From assembly GCA_964388985.1 (NCBI GenBank), contig CAYMCJ010000011.1, forward strand, positions 1 to 23,522: 23,522 bases of DNA. Reading direction: 5' to 3'. The notes beneath the pieces were generated by a model. That model did not search any database, was not told the origin of the DNA, and worked only from the letters and a program-made list of their open reading frames with translations. This stretch comes from CAYMCJ01 sp964388985 (GTDB taxonomy: Bacteria; Patescibacteriota; Patescibacteriia; Patescibacteriales; CAYMCJ01). The translations under genes were made by a program, and so were the position numbers. Shown here one piece after another: positions 22,391 to 23,522 of this stretch; position 1 is the stretch's first letter; each line of letters opens with the position of its first letter.

Positions 22391-22430
22391 AAATAAACCC
22401 CGGCTTGTTAAACAAAGCGGGGTTTATTTT
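22391..22430 (+). terminator. terminator-like hairpin in the CAP gene leader (possible attenuator)
   Basis: AAATAAACCCCG pairs with CGGGGTTTATTT around a loop of about 14 bases, with TTTTTATT directly after. There is no gene between the previous terminator (22338) and this one, so it lies in the 5' leader of the CAP gene or ends a very short RNA. Confidence 0.6.
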
Positions 22431-22472
22431 TATTAAAAATTATAACTCTAAATTAATCTGCAAATAAAAAAT

Positions 22473-23048
22473 ATGAAAAAAAACTGTAAACCGCGGCCAA
22501 GCGCTAATTTATCCAAAACATTTATTGAAATTTTAAAGATTGAAGCAAAAATATCGCTAATAATTTTAATTTTTCTGGCGGTTGCCTCATTATATTGTAC
22601 AGCTTTTAATGAAGGAAATTATGCTATGGCTGTCAGTAATGGCCAGCAAACAAAAACAGAATATCAAGAAATTATTAATTTGACTAATGAAGCCAGACAA
22701 AAATACGGCTTGCCTGAATTAAAATACAATCCGCAATTGGCCCAAATAGCCGATAGCAGGATATCGGATATGAAAAATAAACATTATTTCGCCCATATCA
22801 ATCCGGACAATAAGGGTCTAAAATATTTTGTTGAACAAGCTGACTATAATTATTTGATTGTCGGGGAAAATCTGGCTATTAATTATTATGACAGTCAGGA
22901 GGTGGTTCAGGCTTGGCTGGAATCCCCTTCTCACAGAGAGAATATTCTAAAACCAACTTTTAACGAAATCGGCCTAAGCTCAGATGAAATAAAAATTAAT
23001 GGCAATAAAAATTTTGTTATCGCCATGATTTTGGGAGCAAAAAAATAA
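22473..23048 (+). CDS. CAP-domain (SCP/PR-1-like) membrane-anchored or secreted protein
   Basis: 191 residues. An N-terminal basic region with one hydrophobic helix (about 28-46) may be a signal anchor or signal peptide. Residues 64-191 form a CAP domain: LTNEARQKYGLPELKYNPQL (70-89), HYFAHINP with H104 and H108, GENLA (131-135, E132) and WLESPSHRENIL (148-159, H154). The His/Glu cavity residues of the superfamily are present. Bacterial CAP proteins (YkwD-like) act outside the cell; the biochemical role is unsettled. The ATG is preceded by AT-rich sequence without an SD. Confidence 0.88.
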   Translation: MKKNCKPRPSANLSKTFIEILKIEAKISLIILIFLAVASLYCTAFNEGNYAMAVSNGQQTKTEYQEIINLTNEARQKYGLPELKYNPQLAQIADSRISDMKNKHYFAHINPDNKGLKYFVEQADYNYLIVGENLAINYYDSQEVVQAWLESPSHRENILKPTFNEIGLSSDEIKINGNKNFVIAMILGAKK

Positions 23049-23103
23049 ATCTTGCAAAAAGAAAAGGCACAACTGTAAAAAAAGCTGCGCCAGATAATTT
23101 GTT

Positions 23104-23167
23104 CTGATTTTTCAGAGAGATTTGAACCCTTAACCTTGCGCTTGCAAGGAGCCGCGCTGAAAAATCA
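23104..23167 (-). other. tRNA-like degenerate element lacking a D arm
   Basis: On the minus strand an 11-bp perfect stem (TGATTTTTCAG / CTGAAAAATCA) encloses CGCGGCTC, CTTGCAA (an anticodon-loop-like heptamer with UGC), GCGCA, AGGTT (variable-loop-like) and AAGGG-TTCAAAT-CTCTC (T-arm-like). The order and spacing from anticodon loop to T arm are tRNA-like. But the D arm is missing, the anticodon stem has mismatches and no CCA follows. It could be a tRNA remnant or a coincidental terminator structure between the CAP and cysteine desulfurase genes. Confidence 0.35.
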
Positions 23168-23235
23168 TTGATAGCGACTTTTAATCTTAATATAACTAAT
23201 GGTATAATATTCAAAAAAAATTATCAAATAAAAGA

Positions 23236-23522
23236 CTATTTAACATTATATATTGGATTCATTTTTCTTAATCTCTTTATAATTCCGGGTAAAATTTTTA
23301 ACACTTTTTTAATCTCAGCTTCGGTGTTATTTTTACCCAAGCTAAACCGGATTGAATTGTGGGCGACTTCCTTTTTAATCCCCATAGCCGTTAAAACATG
23401 AGAGGCTTTTAGGCTCCCCGAAGCGCAGGCCGAACCGGTGGAAACCGCCACACCTTTTAAATCAAGCGCAATTAAAATTGACTCCCCTTCCACGCCTAAA
23501 AAGGAAAAATGAGCATGGGCCG
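23236..23522 (-). CDS. cysteine desulfurase (NifS/IscS family), C-terminal part, cut by the window edge
   Basis: A PLP-dependent enzyme that removes sulfur from cysteine for Fe-S clusters and thiolated tRNA. The frame is open to the window edge and reads AHAHFSFLGVEGESILIALD and then STGSACASGSLKASHVL, which contains the catalytic cysteine loop (SACASG). Family C-terminal motifs SIRFSLGKNNTEAEIKKVL follow. The 5' two-thirds, including the PLP lysine, lies outside the window. The sequence matches NifS/IscS-type rather than SufS-type by this loop. No strong terminator is visible after it except the structured region at 23080-23167. Confidence 0.92.
   Translation of the reverse strand, partial: AHAHFSFLGVEGESILIALDLKGVAVSTGSACASGSLKASHVLTAMGIKKEVAHNSIRFSLGKNNTEAEIKKVLKILPGIIKRLRKMNPIYNVK

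Noticed and set aside
23199..23207. Plus-strand extended -10 TGGTATAAT
   Set aside because: There is no good -35 and no plus-strand gene downstream. It would only transcribe antisense to the cysteine desulfurase, so it was not called as a promoter.
23017..23214. Minus-strand 65-codon ORF across the CAP-desulfurase gap
   Set aside because: It overlaps the CAP 3' end and the tRNA-like structured segment, has no SD, and its composition is not protein-like.
1..23522. CRISPR array, insertion sequence or prophage
   Set aside because: I saw no regularly spaced direct repeats, transposase, integrase or phage structural gene. The repeats found are short palindromes and 7-mers.

Overview
The window is AT-rich, densely coded and almost entirely transcribed from the minus strand. 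It most resembles a chromosome segment of a candidate-phyla-radiation (Patescibacteria/Parcubacteria-type) bacterium. This is an inference from a 124-residue TsaB, a minimal mraZ-rsmH-ftsL-ftsI cluster, many starts without a Shine-Dalgarno (SD) sequence, large multi-spanning GT-C proteins and short palindromic repeats. No rRNA or other marker is present to fix the taxon.

Layout. (1) 1-1483 holds a decaying restriction-modification locus: a methyltransferase piece with no start in its frame, a small ORF, a PD-(D/E)XK nuclease and a probably truncated second endonuclease. (2) 1563-6644 is a division/cell-wall operon read right to left: a strong promoter, a leader of about 370 nt, mraZ, two possible tiny genes, rsmH, ftsL, ftsI, terminator. 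It is peppered with two repeat classes: GC-rich palindromic elements (one inserted in frame in rsmH) and period-7 tandem repeats at gene edges. (3) 6682-7211 is a tsaB unit with its own promoter and terminator. (4) 7208-14197 is a surface-polysaccharide operon: O-antigen ligase/polymerase-like protein, a GT2-radical SAM fusion, a GT4, a secreted propeller/IPT protein and a second GT4. Start/stop overlaps of 4 bp join the first three genes. (5) 14226-17638 alternates a Wzz-like chain-length protein with two G+C-rich secreted-protein genes: an Ig-like protein and an outer-membrane porin-like beta-barrel. These two share the same terminator core and carry extra SD sequences in their leaders. (6) 17647-20137 holds a GT39/ArnT-like glycosyltransferase and a CDP-alcohol phosphatidyltransferase. 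(7) 20309-23048, plus strand, holds a large GT-C-like membrane protein and a CAP-domain protein preceded by an attenuator-like hairpin. (8) 23049-23522 holds a tRNA-like sequence without a D arm and the 3' end of a cysteine desulfurase gene.

Regions 4-7 together look like machinery for building, polymerising and length-controlling a surface glycan and for glycosylating lipid or protein acceptors. The most notable observations are the in-frame palindromic insertion in rsmH, the GT2-radical SAM fusion, and the porin gene with foreign composition inside a genome that otherwise looks like it lacks an outer membrane.
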